From Pedobacter sp. PF22-3 (GTDB lineage: Bacteria > Bacteroidota > Bacteroidia > Sphingobacteriales > Sphingobacteriaceae), in NCBI RefSeq assembly GCF_026239555.1, contig NZ_JAPIVP010000012.1, positions 1-64,000 of the forward strand: DNA of 64,000 bases. The letters are read 5' to 3'. Below, piece by piece: positions 8,336 to 18,200 of this stretch (the stretch's first letter is position 1; every line of letters begins with the position of its first letter). The translations under genes were made by a program, and so were the position numbers. A model generated the notes under the pieces. It was given only the letters and a program-made list of their open reading frames with translations. It was not told where the DNA came from and ran no database searches.

Positions 8336-9512
8336 ATTAAACCTCAACATTAACGTTCATCTGTTGCAGCATGAATTGAACGATTTATTAACTGGTAATC
8401 AATGGATGCCACATTACAGCACTGCCGATTATACCGGTAACTGGCATGTTTTGCCTTTGCGTACTCCCGGCGGAAATAGCGACAATCCTTTCGCCGATCT
8501 TTTAAGCCACAAGCATTTTGAAAATACAGCTTTACTGAACAATCTTCCTGAAACCAGCAGATTTTTGGAAAACCTTAAATGTGAAAAACTTTCCGTCCGC
8601 TTACTCAACCTCCATGCAGGATCTGTTATTAAAGCACACAGAGATATGGAACTTGCCTTTGAACAGGGTGAGGCACGCTTGCATATTCCCATATTCACCA
8701 ATCCGGAAGTTGAATTTTATGTAGCTGAAGACCGCGTGGTGATGGATGAAGGCGACTGTTGGTACATTAATGCCAATATAGAACATCGTGTAACCAACAA
8801 TGGCCCAACCGATAGAATACATCTGGTTATTGATTGTAAAGTAAATGAATGGCTTACCAAACAGATCACTACCGGAGTAAAAAAAACGGTATTCCTAAAA
8901 AAAGATCCAGAAACTGCACAACAAGTAATTAAAAGTTTGAGAATGGCCAATACAACGAGTTCAGATCGCCTGGCCGATGAAATGGAAAAGGAGCTGCAAA
9001 CAAATCAGTTAACGGCCAAACTGCTCGATTTTATTTCCGAAATCGGTTTACAATACCAACTGGAATCCATAACCGAAGAAACATTTTTGCCAGGTCTTAA
9101 GCTTAGCAGTGGTATATTGATTGTAGATCCTGAAAAACTATTATATCCAGGCGATATCTTACATGAAGCCGGGCACCTGGCCTGTATGCCTCCCGAAATA
9201 CGCATGGGTATGAGCGATTCGCTGCCGAACAATGACCTTAATAACGGCGGTGAAATGATGGCCATTGCCTGGTCATATGCCGCATCTGTTCATTTAGGGA
9301 TCGATCCCCATATCGTGTTTCATGATAAAGGGTATAAAGGCGCAGGTCAAAGTCTTGTAGACAACTTTAAACAGGGTCATTTTTTCGGGGTTCCCTTATT
9401 ACAATGGAACGGAATGACCTATCCTTCAGGTCAGGAAGATCAGCTGGCTTTTCCAAAAATGATCAACTGGACCTGTAAACAGAACATGCATATCAACCAA
9501 ACAAATGAATAA
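8319..9512 (+). CDS. Asp/Asn beta-hydroxylase-like protein with C-terminal HExxH domain
   Basis: This 397-aa two-domain protein has an aspartyl/asparaginyl beta-hydroxylase-like beta-helix (about residues 1-175). His107 and Asp109 lie in 'VIKAHRDMEL', a later His in 'NANIEHRVTNNG', and an Arg in 'TDRIHLVIDC', which is a full Fe/2OG site. The C-terminal half (about 220-390) contains HEAGH at residues 282-286 in 'LYPGDILHEAGHLACMPP', a zincin-type metal motif, followed by 'NNGGEMMAIAWSYAA' with a candidate third ligand Glu. I do not recognise this second domain as a named family. It may be a protease or a structural metal site. It overlaps the carbamoyltransferase gene and is followed 2 nt later by the phytanoyl-CoA dioxygenase-like gene. 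Confidence 0.85.
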   Translation: MICFSKLNLNINVHLLQHELNDLLTGNQWMPHYSTADYTGNWHVLPLRTPGGNSDNPFADLLSHKHFENTALLNNLPETSRFLENLKCEKLSVRLLNLHAGSVIKAHRDMELAFEQGEARLHIPIFTNPEVEFYVAEDRVVMDEGDCWYINANIEHRVTNNGPTDRIHLVIDCKVNEWLTKQITTGVKKTVFLKKDPETAQQVIKSLRMANTTSSDRLADEMEKELQTNQLTAKLLDFISEIGLQYQLESITEETFLPGLKLSSGILIVDPEKLLYPGDILHEAGHLACMPPEIRMGMSDSLPNNDLNNGGEMMAIAWSYAASVHLGIDPHIVFHDKGYKGAGQSLVDNFKQGHFFGVPLLQWNGMTYPSGQEDQLAFPKMINWTCKQNMHINQTNE

Positions 9513-9514
9513 AC

Positions 9515-10528
9515 ATGATATCAGATTTTACTTTACCATCATCAACAGAAACCAGCGCATCAGGCCTGATGCATGTAAAGCGTTTCTGGAGCAAAGTTAT
9601 GCTCAAAAGAACGAACCAGATAGATGAAGAATTTTGGAAAAAAGAATGGGAGCTGGACAAAACCTTATTGAGTGTACTAGGACTAGGCCTTGAACAAACG
9701 CTTACTTACGTTTTTCAATATGCCCCGGCATTTGAAGAATTTGAAAAATGGATCGTGCATACTTCAGGCAGCCCTACAAGCGAACAGATCAGTAGATTTA
9801 ACAGCTTATTTAATGAGGCACCAGGGCTTAGCCAACCCATCCCATCAGTACTCAGTGCGGAAGAGCTTGCATTTTGGACAGAAAATGGCTATCTGCTTCT
9901 TAAAAATGTGATTCCTAAAGAAGATTGTCAGGCCACTATTGATGTGATTTGTGATTTTCTAAAAATAAACCTACATGATGCTAACACTTGGTATAGCCCC
10001 AATACCTCGAGGCAAGGAATTATGGTTCAATTATTTCAGCACCCTTTATTACAAAAAAACAGGCAATCAGAACGCATCAGAATGGCTTATGAACAGCTAT
10101 GGCAGCGTACCGATATCTGGGTCACTACAGACCGCGTAGGTTTTAACCCTCCTGAAACAGAAAAATGGAAATTTCCTGGTCCAGATTTACATTGGGATTG
10201 CAGCCTGGATTTACCTATTCCATTTAACCTGCAGGGCATACTATACCTTGCTGATACAGCGCAAAATCAGGGTGCTTTTACATTAGTTCCGGGATTTCAT
10301 CATCGTATTTCAGCATGGCTTCCCTCTCTTACCGAGGGCACCAATCCAAGAACGGAGGACCTGCATGCGCTGGGTAGCTTACCTATTGCTGCTGAGGCCG
10401 GAGATTTTATTATCTGGCATCAGGCTTTACCACATGGCAGTAGTCCAAATACCTCGTCAAAACCGCGGTTTGTGCAATATATCAATTATCAGCCTGCTGA
10501 TTTTACTGCTCAGAAGAACTGGATGTAG
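9515..10528 (+). CDS. Phytanoyl-CoA dioxygenase (PhyH)-family oxygenase
   Basis: This 337-aa protein carries the PhyH Fe/2OG signature: His226-x-Asp228 in 'DLHWDCSLDL', His307 in 'ALPHGSSPNTSSKPRF', and the 2OG-binding Arg ten residues later. 'LYLADTAQNQGAFTLVPGFHHR' is the classic PhyH core between the iron ligands. The first 115 residues are a helical extension of unknown role. PhyH enzymes hydroxylate or halogenate small molecules and, less often, proteins. It is the last gene of the plus-strand operon (carbamoyltransferase, Asp-hydroxylase fusion, PhyH) and the third 2OG oxygenase within 5 kb. Confidence 0.9.
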   Translation: MISDFTLPSSTETSASGLMHVKRFWSKVMLKRTNQIDEEFWKKEWELDKTLLSVLGLGLEQTLTYVFQYAPAFEEFEKWIVHTSGSPTSEQISRFNSLFNEAPGLSQPIPSVLSAEELAFWTENGYLLLKNVIPKEDCQATIDVICDFLKINLHDANTWYSPNTSRQGIMVQLFQHPLLQKNRQSERIRMAYEQLWQRTDIWVTTDRVGFNPPETEKWKFPGPDLHWDCSLDLPIPFNLQGILYLADTAQNQGAFTLVPGFHHRISAWLPSLTEGTNPRTEDLHALGSLPIAAEAGDFIIWHQALPHGSSPNTSSKPRFVQYINYQPADFTAQKNWM

Positions 10529-10633
10529 ATCATAATAACATGCTGCTAAATTTAATCAGCTGTGCAAAATTATATTATTACATTTTCACATAATTTTATG
10601 TATCAGATTGCTAATTAATAAAAAGTAAAAAGC

Positions 10634-10641
10634 TATATTTG
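10634..10641 (+). promoter_or_regulatory. Possible Bacteroidota -7 element
   Basis: TATATTTG matches the Bacteroidota -7 consensus TAnnTTTG, 170 nt upstream of the muramidase gene. A TTG about 24 nt upstream could serve as a weak -33 box. The spacing is long, so this is tentative. Confidence 0.3.
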
Positions 10642-10810
10642 AGATAACCTGTTCAAGAACAACGATATTATCAAATTTGCAATATATTAGTTTGAAAACA
10701 GGTCGTTAATGCTCTCATCAATCTTGGTTTAACCACTGTCATCAGTCGGTTATATATGAAATGCATTGACATGTAGATAGTAAAAGTTAAAAACTTAATT
10801 ATATCTAAAT

Positions 10811-11380
10811 ATGGCAATTTTTAATTCTGCATTTAAAATTACAATGGGTAACGAAGGTGGTTATGCCAATAACCCAAATGATAGCGGTGGTGAAACCTAC
10901 GCTGGTATCGCAAGAAATTTCTGGCCTAACTGGGGTGGTTGGCCAGTGGTAGATCAGGCCGTTTTAACACATCCTAACAATATAAATGCCACACTTGCTG
11001 CCAATAGTGCAGTACAGGCCGAAGTACAATCATTTTATAAGCAGAATTTCTGGGATGTGATTAGTCTGGACAACTTAAACAGCCAACAGTTAGCCAACCA
11101 GCTATTTGACACCGCTGTAAATATGGGTACAGGTATAGCCTCCCGTTTTTTGCAGCAGGCAGTAAATAATATTATGCCTGGTAAACTCGTAGTAGATGGC
11201 ATAGTTGGCCCACAAACTATTGCCGCGGCTAACAGTATTCCACTGGAAGCACTGTACAATCAGGTTATTGCACTTCGAAAACAGCGTTATCTAAATATTA
11301 TTGCACAGAATCCTTCTCAGGCACAGTTTCAGAGCTCCTGGCTCAGTCGTTTAACGCCATTCAATCCGTCATTACCATAA
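10811..11380 (+). CDS. GH108 N-acetylmuramidase with C-terminal peptidoglycan-binding domain
   Basis: This 189-aa protein matches glycosyl hydrolase family 108 (zliS-type lysozymes). The catalytic Glu15 lies in 'MGNEGGYANNPNDSGGETY', followed by 'AGIARNFWPNW'. The C-terminal part fits the PG_binding_3 domain: 'FLQQAVNNI', 'LVVDGIVGPQTIAAANS' and 'ALYNQVIALRKQRYLNII'. There is no signal peptide, as in phage endolysins, which need a holin or another export route. It is followed 11 nt later by a membrane-protein gene on the same strand, which recalls a lysis or injection cassette. It cuts the beta-1,4 bond of the MurNAc-GlcNAc backbone if active. Confidence 0.9.
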   Translation: MAIFNSAFKITMGNEGGYANNPNDSGGETYAGIARNFWPNWGGWPVVDQAVLTHPNNINATLAANSAVQAEVQSFYKQNFWDVISLDNLNSQQLANQLFDTAVNMGTGIASRFLQQAVNNIMPGKLVVDGIVGPQTIAAANSIPLEALYNQVIALRKQRYLNIIAQNPSQAQFQSSWLSRLTPFNPSLP

Positions 11381-11391
11381 ACTTATCAGTT

Positions 11392-12300
11392 ATGAAAAAA
11401 CGTAGTTTAATAATGACGCTAACTGTGTTTGCTACAGCGCTGGTAACAGGGTGCAAAGGAAATGCCCAGACTTATGATCTTCATAAAACTTTAGCACTTG
11501 TCATAATTATAGGTATTATCGCGGCGTTTTTTGCTTTGGCCTTATTTACCAACCTGCTTCGTGATGATGTAAATGACCTGAATTTGTTTAATGCCAATGC
11601 TGCGAGATTAAAACAGCAAAAAAAGCTGCTGATTTTTAAGAGCAACAATCCCTTTAGTCTATCGCGGGTACAATTAGGTGTATGGACTGTGGTGATCTCC
11701 TGCAGCTATATTTATTTGCAGCTTTGCATGGGTAATTGTAATGACACAGGACTAAATGAAACAGTATTAGTGTTAATGGGAATAAGTGCCGGTGTAACCG
11801 CTGGTGGTACCATAATTGATAAAAGGGAAATACAAGATGGACGTTTTCGCCATCAAAACAGTCCTTCTGAAGGCTTTTTTGTAGATATTCTTTCTGATGA
11901 TAACGGCATCAGCGTACATCGTTTTCAAAAAGTTATATGGACTGGCGTTGCTGTTATTATTTTTCTGAATAAAGTATACAGCATCAAAACAGGATGTGCC
12001 CTACCCGAACTGAGCCAGACACTTTTATGGCTTACTGGCATAAGCAGTGCTGCCTATTTAGTTTTAAAAACCCAGGAAAATGCTCCTTCGATTGATTCTG
12101 CTGCAGCAAATAATCTATCATCTGATATTTGGTCCGGACAACAACAGGATACGCCTCCAGTTTCACAGGTAAATCCGGCGGTAACTAATCCTGTACAACA
12201 GCCACCAAATGCGCCTTCTACGAACAGTACATTAGCATACCAAAGCCCGGAAGAGGCATCGAATAACACAAGTCCATCACCGGAAAGTGATCATAATTAA
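11392..12300 (+). CDS. Membrane protein with proline/serine/asparagine-rich tail
   Basis: This 302-aa protein has an N-terminal segment with an apparent lipobox (LVTGC, Cys21), or simply a first hydrophobic stretch. Clear TM helices follow at about 31-55 ('LALVIIIGIIAAFFALALF'), 100-117, 125-143, 182-200 and 209-223. A soluble loop around 144-180 contains 'GFFVDILSDDNGISVHRFQ'. The last 80 residues are low-complexity P/N/S/Q. The conserved-looking 'PFSLSRVQLGVWTVVISCSYIYLQ' stretch suggests a real family, but I cannot name it. Its position just after a signal-less muramidase raises a holin-like or export-partner role, unproven. Confidence 0.75.
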   Translation: MKKRSLIMTLTVFATALVTGCKGNAQTYDLHKTLALVIIIGIIAAFFALALFTNLLRDDVNDLNLFNANAARLKQQKKLLIFKSNNPFSLSRVQLGVWTVVISCSYIYLQLCMGNCNDTGLNETVLVLMGISAGVTAGGTIIDKREIQDGRFRHQNSPSEGFFVDILSDDNGISVHRFQKVIWTGVAVIIFLNKVYSIKTGCALPELSQTLLWLTGISSAAYLVLKTQENAPSIDSAAANNLSSDIWSGQQQDTPPVSQVNPAVTNPVQQPPNAPSTNSTLAYQSPEEASNNTSPSPESDHN

Positions 12301-12318
12301 CCTGGATTAATAATTTAA

Positions 12319-12352
12319 AAGCACCGGTAGAAGGCATATCTGCCGGTACTTA
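12319..12352. terminator. Convergent stem-loop terminator
   Basis: Arms GCACCGGTAGA and TCTGCCGGTAC pair with two G-U/wobble positions between the convergent membrane-protein and methyltransferase genes. A/T-rich flanks on both sides fit a bidirectional terminator. Confidence 0.6.
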
Positions 12353-12361
12353 ATGCCATCT

Positions 12362-13339
12362 TTAAATCGTATAGGTAAAGCCAGGGTTATCAGACATTAC
12401 ATACTCAAATTTGATTGTGATACCCGCCTTTTGATTTTGTAATTCACAAACCGCTAGTGGCATTGTAAGGCTGCAAGTGTAAGTATTTAGTACCTCTTTA
12501 CCAAATACTGTTATTTGCGTAAATAAATCAAGTCTTTTATGGGTTTCCGAAGCAGGCACTTGTAAAACCACTGGCTGTGGAAGCTTGAATTCACGGCTTG
12601 CACAATATACCAACCCTACTCTTATCCTTTTTGCCTGATAATCAGGCATTGTAAAACTGTTGTATTCTTCTTCCCATCGTGTTAATACCGCTTCGACAGT
12701 TATCTCTTCCGGAATAAAAATAGCCTCTGGACGCATTTGTGGAATTAAATTGTTCATGATTGCCACCTGCGGTTCTTTCTTTAAAGCATTTAGCATGGTT
12801 TCTGAAATTACCATATCAATACTAACACTATCAGGAAATTTATAAGTAGTGGCATCCGTGCAAACACAATCGGCCAAATAGTCTGAAAGGCCTAATTTTT
12901 CATAAAGAATTTTTGCTGCTTCCAACGAATCGGGATTGATATCCAATAAAATGAAATTGATTTGCGCTGCGGTAAATTGAGATGTTAAAGGCGTAAGCAG
13001 TGTGGCGTAAGGACCACAACCAGCATACAATATATTTATGGTATGCCCGGGTATTGTATCTAATAAATGATTAATCGCATGATAAATGCCTCTTATAAAT
13101 CTACGTGTGCGCTCCAATTCTTTAAGACAATGTGCAGCTTTAATGGTCGAAACTGCTTTACCGCTTGGCAGATGAATATCTTGATCTGTAATGTTACCTG
13201 CATTTACCCCGGTTACGCCAGCAAAAAGCAAATGGAGCTGGTCAATAGCATTTTTGATGTGCAGATAGTCGTCTTCAAAAAGTAAGGCATTAGTTGCAGC
13301 AGAAATGCTTTCGTTGCGTTGTTGAGTCGTTAATTCCAT
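12362..13339 (-). CDS. SAM-dependent methyltransferase with PRMT-like double-E loop
   Basis: This 325-aa protein has a class I Rossmann methyltransferase core: motif I 'INILYAGCGPYATLLTPL' and an acidic post-motif 'FILLDINPDSLEAA'. Its motif IV region reads 'MVISETMLNALKKEPQVA'. The two glutamates spaced as SE-x(8)-E resemble the double-E loop of protein arginine methyltransferases, which holds the target guanidinium. The C-terminal 110 residues are beta-rich ('FIPEEITVEAVLTRW'), like a PRMT beta-barrel. A bacterial PRMT-like assignment is inference; the substrate is unknown. It is convergent with the muramidase unit and may be monocistronic. Confidence 0.75.
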   Translation of the reverse strand: MELTTQQRNESISAATNALLFEDDYLHIKNAIDQLHLLFAGVTGVNAGNITDQDIHLPSGKAVSTIKAAHCLKELERTRRFIRGIYHAINHLLDTIPGHTINILYAGCGPYATLLTPLTSQFTAAQINFILLDINPDSLEAAKILYEKLGLSDYLADCVCTDATTYKFPDSVSIDMVISETMLNALKKEPQVAIMNNLIPQMRPEAIFIPEEITVEAVLTRWEEEYNSFTMPDYQAKRIRVGLVYCASREFKLPQPVVLQVPASETHKRLDLFTQITVFGKEVLNTYTCSLTMPLAVCELQNQKAGITIKFEYVMSDNPGFTYTI

Positions 13340-13438
13340 ATATTTATATCTAATACTAAAAGTAAATGCTGAACTAAAAAAATTTTAGGTCAGACCGGTC
13401 GTTAATTATTAATTTATTTAACCATATCAACAGGCCAT

Positions 13439-15298
13439 TTAATTGATTATATAATCTTCAAATTTGGTATAGTGTTTATTTCCATAAAAATCCACCATAC
13501 AAAATCTTACCTGATAATTCCCTTTTGGCATGGTTAATAGCTTGATGTCTAAAGCTGAAGGATCAGTGATGGTAATTTTACCCAATTCAATACTCATTGA
13601 TTCATCCAAGGCATTTTGGCCCAGAAAAGTAATTTCATCATGTGCTTGAAGGTCCTTAATCTTATCCGTAATCCCATCAGCAGAAATCTCCCTAAATCCG
13701 ATCACTTTAGCCAGATTCTCCCCGTCAACATTAAAATACTTGATCATAAGTTCAGCTTGTTTTCCATTCCAAAGCACAGGTACATTGTAAGATACACCCG
13801 ATTGATTGGAAAGGCCCATGAATACGCAAACATTGATATCGTTAATACTGATCCACCTGGCATCCCATTTTTTATTACCCCCATACAAGGTAATATTTCC
13901 ACGGTAATCCACATTGGTATCGTAGGCATCCAATCCATACGACACTAGCGAACTATCCCCTATTGACTTTCTGATGTTTAAGTAAATCTTATTGGTGTTA
14001 ACCAACATGGCTGCGTTTAGCTTTCTTCCCGAATCACTAACAAAAACACTATCAGCACCTCCACCTATTAATTCAGCTACATAATTTTCAATAAATTTTT
14101 CAAATTCTGTATTGAAAGGCGTTAGCAAATAATCATTTAACTGGCTGGCTGTTTTTCTATTGTAATAAGGGAAATATACCGAAAGCCCTGAAATGGCATC
14201 TTTATCTAAATTTTTTGAATAAACATTGAATAAAACTGCATCCCGCATTTTTTTCTCGAAATCGCTAAACAATGTATCGGTACTTTTAGCGGCGATCTTA
14301 AAAAAGCTAAAAATATCAATCATATCTTCAGCCGCAAATGAAAAAGAAGGCAATCCGAATGATTTGGACTTGGCCCGGTAATTTGATTTCTGTCTAAAAG
14401 CTTCTTTAGGCGGATACGTTGAATTTAGATTTGCAGAAATATTACTGATCAATTTTCCTATACTTATATTTAAAGCGTCAACTTTATTAAGCGCTATTAC
14501 AGATAATGTTGCCTGAAGATAAGGTTGAGATGAATAAGTATCGATATACGATTTTGCAATTCCCTCCAGAAGTTGGGTTGTGCTTAGATTTGGATTGGTA
14601 GATAAGGAGTTGATGATATATTTATAATTCCAGCCGTTGCCAGGTTCAAGTTCTTGTGAGGCCACCATGTATTCAGCATAGGGTGCCAGTACCGTAGCCG
14701 TTTCAATGGTTGCCATTAAACAGGCGTCAAAACCTATAAAATCCAGGTTCAAATCATTTTGGCTATGTTTTAAATCAGCAAAAGCCTCTCCCATTTCACG
14801 TAACGACAGGGAAATATCTTCAGGAAATAACTCATCATATCCAAAACCATGTACACTGCCTCTTCCGTGATTCCAAAAAATCAACCCATATCTTTCTGCA
14901 GGGAAGTTCTTTTTGCTATAAGCAATAAAATCAACCAGGGTTGATGGGTCTCCTATACTTTTGTTGGCTGTAACTTTTACTTTTTCAAACCCATTTTTAG
15001 TAACCTTACTATAGGTCAGGCTATCGCTGGAAATCGGCTCAGAGAATTGCCATTTTTTAGTCCCTCCCTGCAAAATCACCGTTGCAAAGTTATCATCAAC
15101 GTTATTATAGGAATGGATAATTTCGTTAATGTCTTCACTTGCTAACTGATGTTTGCTTTCCAGGTCTGATCCATTCATATAAATCAGCAGCACAAAACTG
15201 CGCTTAGGCTCCAGGTTTTGAGCATAGCTGATATTAGCATAAAATATTAATCCAGCTAGTATTAACAGTAAATGGCGACTTTTTCTAATGAAGCCCAT
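13439..15298 (-). CDS. Secreted clostripain-like (C11) cysteine protease
   Basis: This 619-aa protein has a signal peptide (hydrophobic 9-24, cleavage near SYAQ). The C11 peptidase domain has its catalytic His144 in 'LIFWNHGRGSVHGFGYDE' and Cys193 in 'LDFIGFDACLMATIET', both intact. The usual 'YMNGSDLE' start of the fold is at 40-47. After residue 420 comes a beta-rich C-terminal domain (about 200 aa) that may bind substrate or act as a prodomain. C11 enzymes usually cleave after Arg or Lys and often self-process. Its ATG overlaps the stop of the 1047-aa upstream gene (TAATG), a strong sign of translational coupling, so the giant protein may be its substrate or partner. Confidence 0.9.
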   Translation of the reverse strand: MGFIRKSRHLLLILAGLIFYANISYAQNLEPKRSFVLLIYMNGSDLESKHQLASEDINEIIHSYNNVDDNFATVILQGGTKKWQFSEPISSDSLTYSKVTKNGFEKVKVTANKSIGDPSTLVDFIAYSKKNFPAERYGLIFWNHGRGSVHGFGYDELFPEDISLSLREMGEAFADLKHSQNDLNLDFIGFDACLMATIETATVLAPYAEYMVASQELEPGNGWNYKYIINSLSTNPNLSTTQLLEGIAKSYIDTYSSQPYLQATLSVIALNKVDALNISIGKLISNISANLNSTYPPKEAFRQKSNYRAKSKSFGLPSFSFAAEDMIDIFSFFKIAAKSTDTLFSDFEKKMRDAVLFNVYSKNLDKDAISGLSVYFPYYNRKTASQLNDYLLTPFNTEFEKFIENYVAELIGGGADSVFVSDSGRKLNAAMLVNTNKIYLNIRKSIGDSSLVSYGLDAYDTNVDYRGNITLYGGNKKWDARWISINDINVCVFMGLSNQSGVSYNVPVLWNGKQAELMIKYFNVDGENLAKVIGFREISADGITDKIKDLQAHDEITFLGQNALDESMSIELGKITITDPSALDIKLLTMPKGNYQVRFCMVDFYGNKHYTKFEDYIIN

Positions 15299-18200
15299 TA
15301 TCTTCTTGGATTAACTTGTGGAGGATTTCTAAATTGATAAATGGCTGCGGCCACAGCATCTTTAAATTCCTCACCATATTCATTCGTATTATCCGGGAAT
15401 GTTTTCTTTAACAATTCTGATAATCCATCTGCATAATTCTCATTGGCTTGATCCATATCAAAATCGCTGTTGGCATTAAATGATCTTTTAACTTCGTTAT
15501 TATCTTCAATAACGTTCTCTACTCTTGAAAACAAAGAACGTCTTTCGCTCCTTAAACTTCTTGCAACTGTTTTCTGATCGTTTATATCCCTAACAAGGCC
15601 TAAGAGATCGGTCATCTGCTGGTTCATTTCATTCGAAATATTGGCCCTAACCTGGTTATCGCGTACCAATGTAATTACTTCATCCAATGAACTTACAAAC
15701 TCATCATCAAAGGCTTCTACACATTGGCGCTGTATCACTTCATTTTTGAGTTTTACTTCTTCTATTTCGCAAATATTTTGTTGCCAATCTTCGGGTTGTT
15801 TTTCATATTCATTCACGTATCTCTTATTCGATTCGATCAGGAAATCTTCTATCATGTCATGAAATTCCAGTAAGTCATAATAGTCCTTTTTATTTTGCGC
15901 AATGCTTTGCAATTTAGGCGTTAATAAATTATAATCTGTTTCTGAACTTAAAGTTCTAAAAATACCGTTACCGATATTTGAGGTCACTTCCTGCGTTTTA
16001 GCAGATAGTTTATCCTTCACAAAACCAGTGATCAAAGCACCAATATCGTTCATCGCTTTATCTACATCCAACGAACCTTTTAACATGATATCATTTCCAA
16101 AAACGGTCAACTCAAGCTCGGCTTCTATTTTCTTGGCATTAGCGCTAAATTCCATACTCAATACGAAAGATTTGATCCAAAGTAACTTCGTAATGGCACT
16201 TAAAATATTAGCTACCGCCTCTAAGGCTCCTGATGCGACCTTTCCTCCAAGGGTTAGTGCTGCCTTTGCTATTTCCAAAGCACCATAGGCTACGCCAATA
16301 GCCACATTCACACCCACCTTTAAGGTTTCATAATATAAAATCTGAGCTGAATAATAAATTTTTTCATCAACGCGCCACCAGGAAGCATCTTCTCTTCTAT
16401 CAAGATAACCCCGGATGTAATTATTATATTCATTAATCGTGTTACTCAGATTTAAAATCTGCTGCTGCGCCTCGGTTAATTTCCGGTTTGCATTTTCTAT
16501 AGAGTTTTGCACGCTCCTGGCCGCATCACGCACGGCATTCTGGGCTTCTTCCAAAAGTTTGATAAATCCACTGGTATCGAATACCAAACGTGAACTAAAT
16601 CCACTGCTCGAAAAATCTGCGTAGTTTCCATCTAAATGGAATAAGATTTTAAAGCCAACGTATTGCAGTTCAAGATCAATGTACACCTTTCTGTCTTTAA
16701 GAAGAATCAAGGCATCTAACTGAAAGATATTTAAGATATTCACATAAGCACTTAAATAAAATTCGAGTTTTTTTGATGCCCGGTTGATATTTAAATACAG
16801 TACGGGGCCTTTGGCATCTGCTTTTATCAGGGCACCAGCCAGTCCACCTTCTATAGGTTCCATAGGCATTGTTTTTCGTGACCTTGTCAATTCAAATATT
16901 CCCTTGATCTCAATTTTTGAAATTTCAATCAATGCCAGAATAGCATTACCAGGCTCTATAAGAAAGAGTCCTCTAGCCTTTACATTAAAGATTTCGATAG
17001 TGCCACACAGAAAAAAACCAACATTCATCTGATAGTTCCCAATTCTGGTAGGCTGAGTGCATATAAACAGCTGGCAGTTTAAAGAAATAACTCCCGATGA
17101 GTCCACCCGGTAATGCCGCATGGTTGAAGTATCGGTAAAAATGGACTGCCGGCTGGTTCCCAAAGCAGAAACCTGAAGATTTTCTACACCGGGTATAGCG
17201 AGTTCAGTAGGCAGGCTCGAATTAAAATTATTTAAGATATCTGCTTTATTGGCCTCTTCTGGGTTCCAGTGAGGCATTTTAGCATTATTGATTTCAAAAT
17301 CGGCTAAAGCCACCACATCAAGAAATTCTATTCCAGGAAAATCAACTTCCGCAATATCTACGATTATGTCCTTTAAAGAAGTCCTTCCCTTGGTAGAGGT
17401 AATGGCTGCTGTAATTAGTCCGATATTAGCCTGGCTAACAATAAACCCTGCAAAAATGGAAATATTATTGGTTGTTACCCTACCAGTCATCCCAAAAGTA
17501 ATTCCTGTTGCCCCTACGCCAATCATCAAGCCTAAATCGCTCAGGCTAATCCTGGTGTTTAATGGTATCTTATAGTTTGAAGAAGCAGACAAGGTAAAGG
17601 AGGAAATGGATAGGTTTCCGGCAAGAACAAAGGTTAATACATCATCTTTCAAAGGAAAATTAAGCTTCCCTCCAGCCTCTAGGTAGAACCCGTTATCATT
17701 TTTAATCCCGAAATATAACTTTTCAATTTCATAACCATCCTTTTTGATATTTGTACTGATGAGCCTCGCCTCAAATTTTGAAGTGTTCAGCGCTGCTGCT
17801 ATGATCAAGTCAATATGATCCAGACCAGTTAATTGATAAAGCCCCGATCCAAATGCACTATCACTATTTTTCAAATCAAATAATGAGTTGGCAACCAATT
17901 GATAATTACCATAGCGATCTGACAAGACCATTTCGGGAAAATGATCTGACGCGGTTCGCTTCAAATATTGGTTTATGGCGAGGGAAGATTTATTTCTAAC
18001 AATTAATGCTACTTTTTTTATAGCAAAAAAAGTCATTATGTCGTAAATGAACCGCTCTAATACATTTCCACCCTGAAAAAAATCGGTGTCTATGCTTAAA
18101 GCCAACTGTTTAGTATCCGCCAGCACAACCGCGTTAACATATAGCGAAGCCTTAACACCAGCCACATTTTTTTCGTACTGAATAACTACAGACCAGATAC

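Noticed and set aside
1..10528. NRPS/PKS natural-product cluster
   Set aside because: No condensation, adenylation, ketosynthase or peptide-ligase gene is present, so a classical assembly line is not supported.
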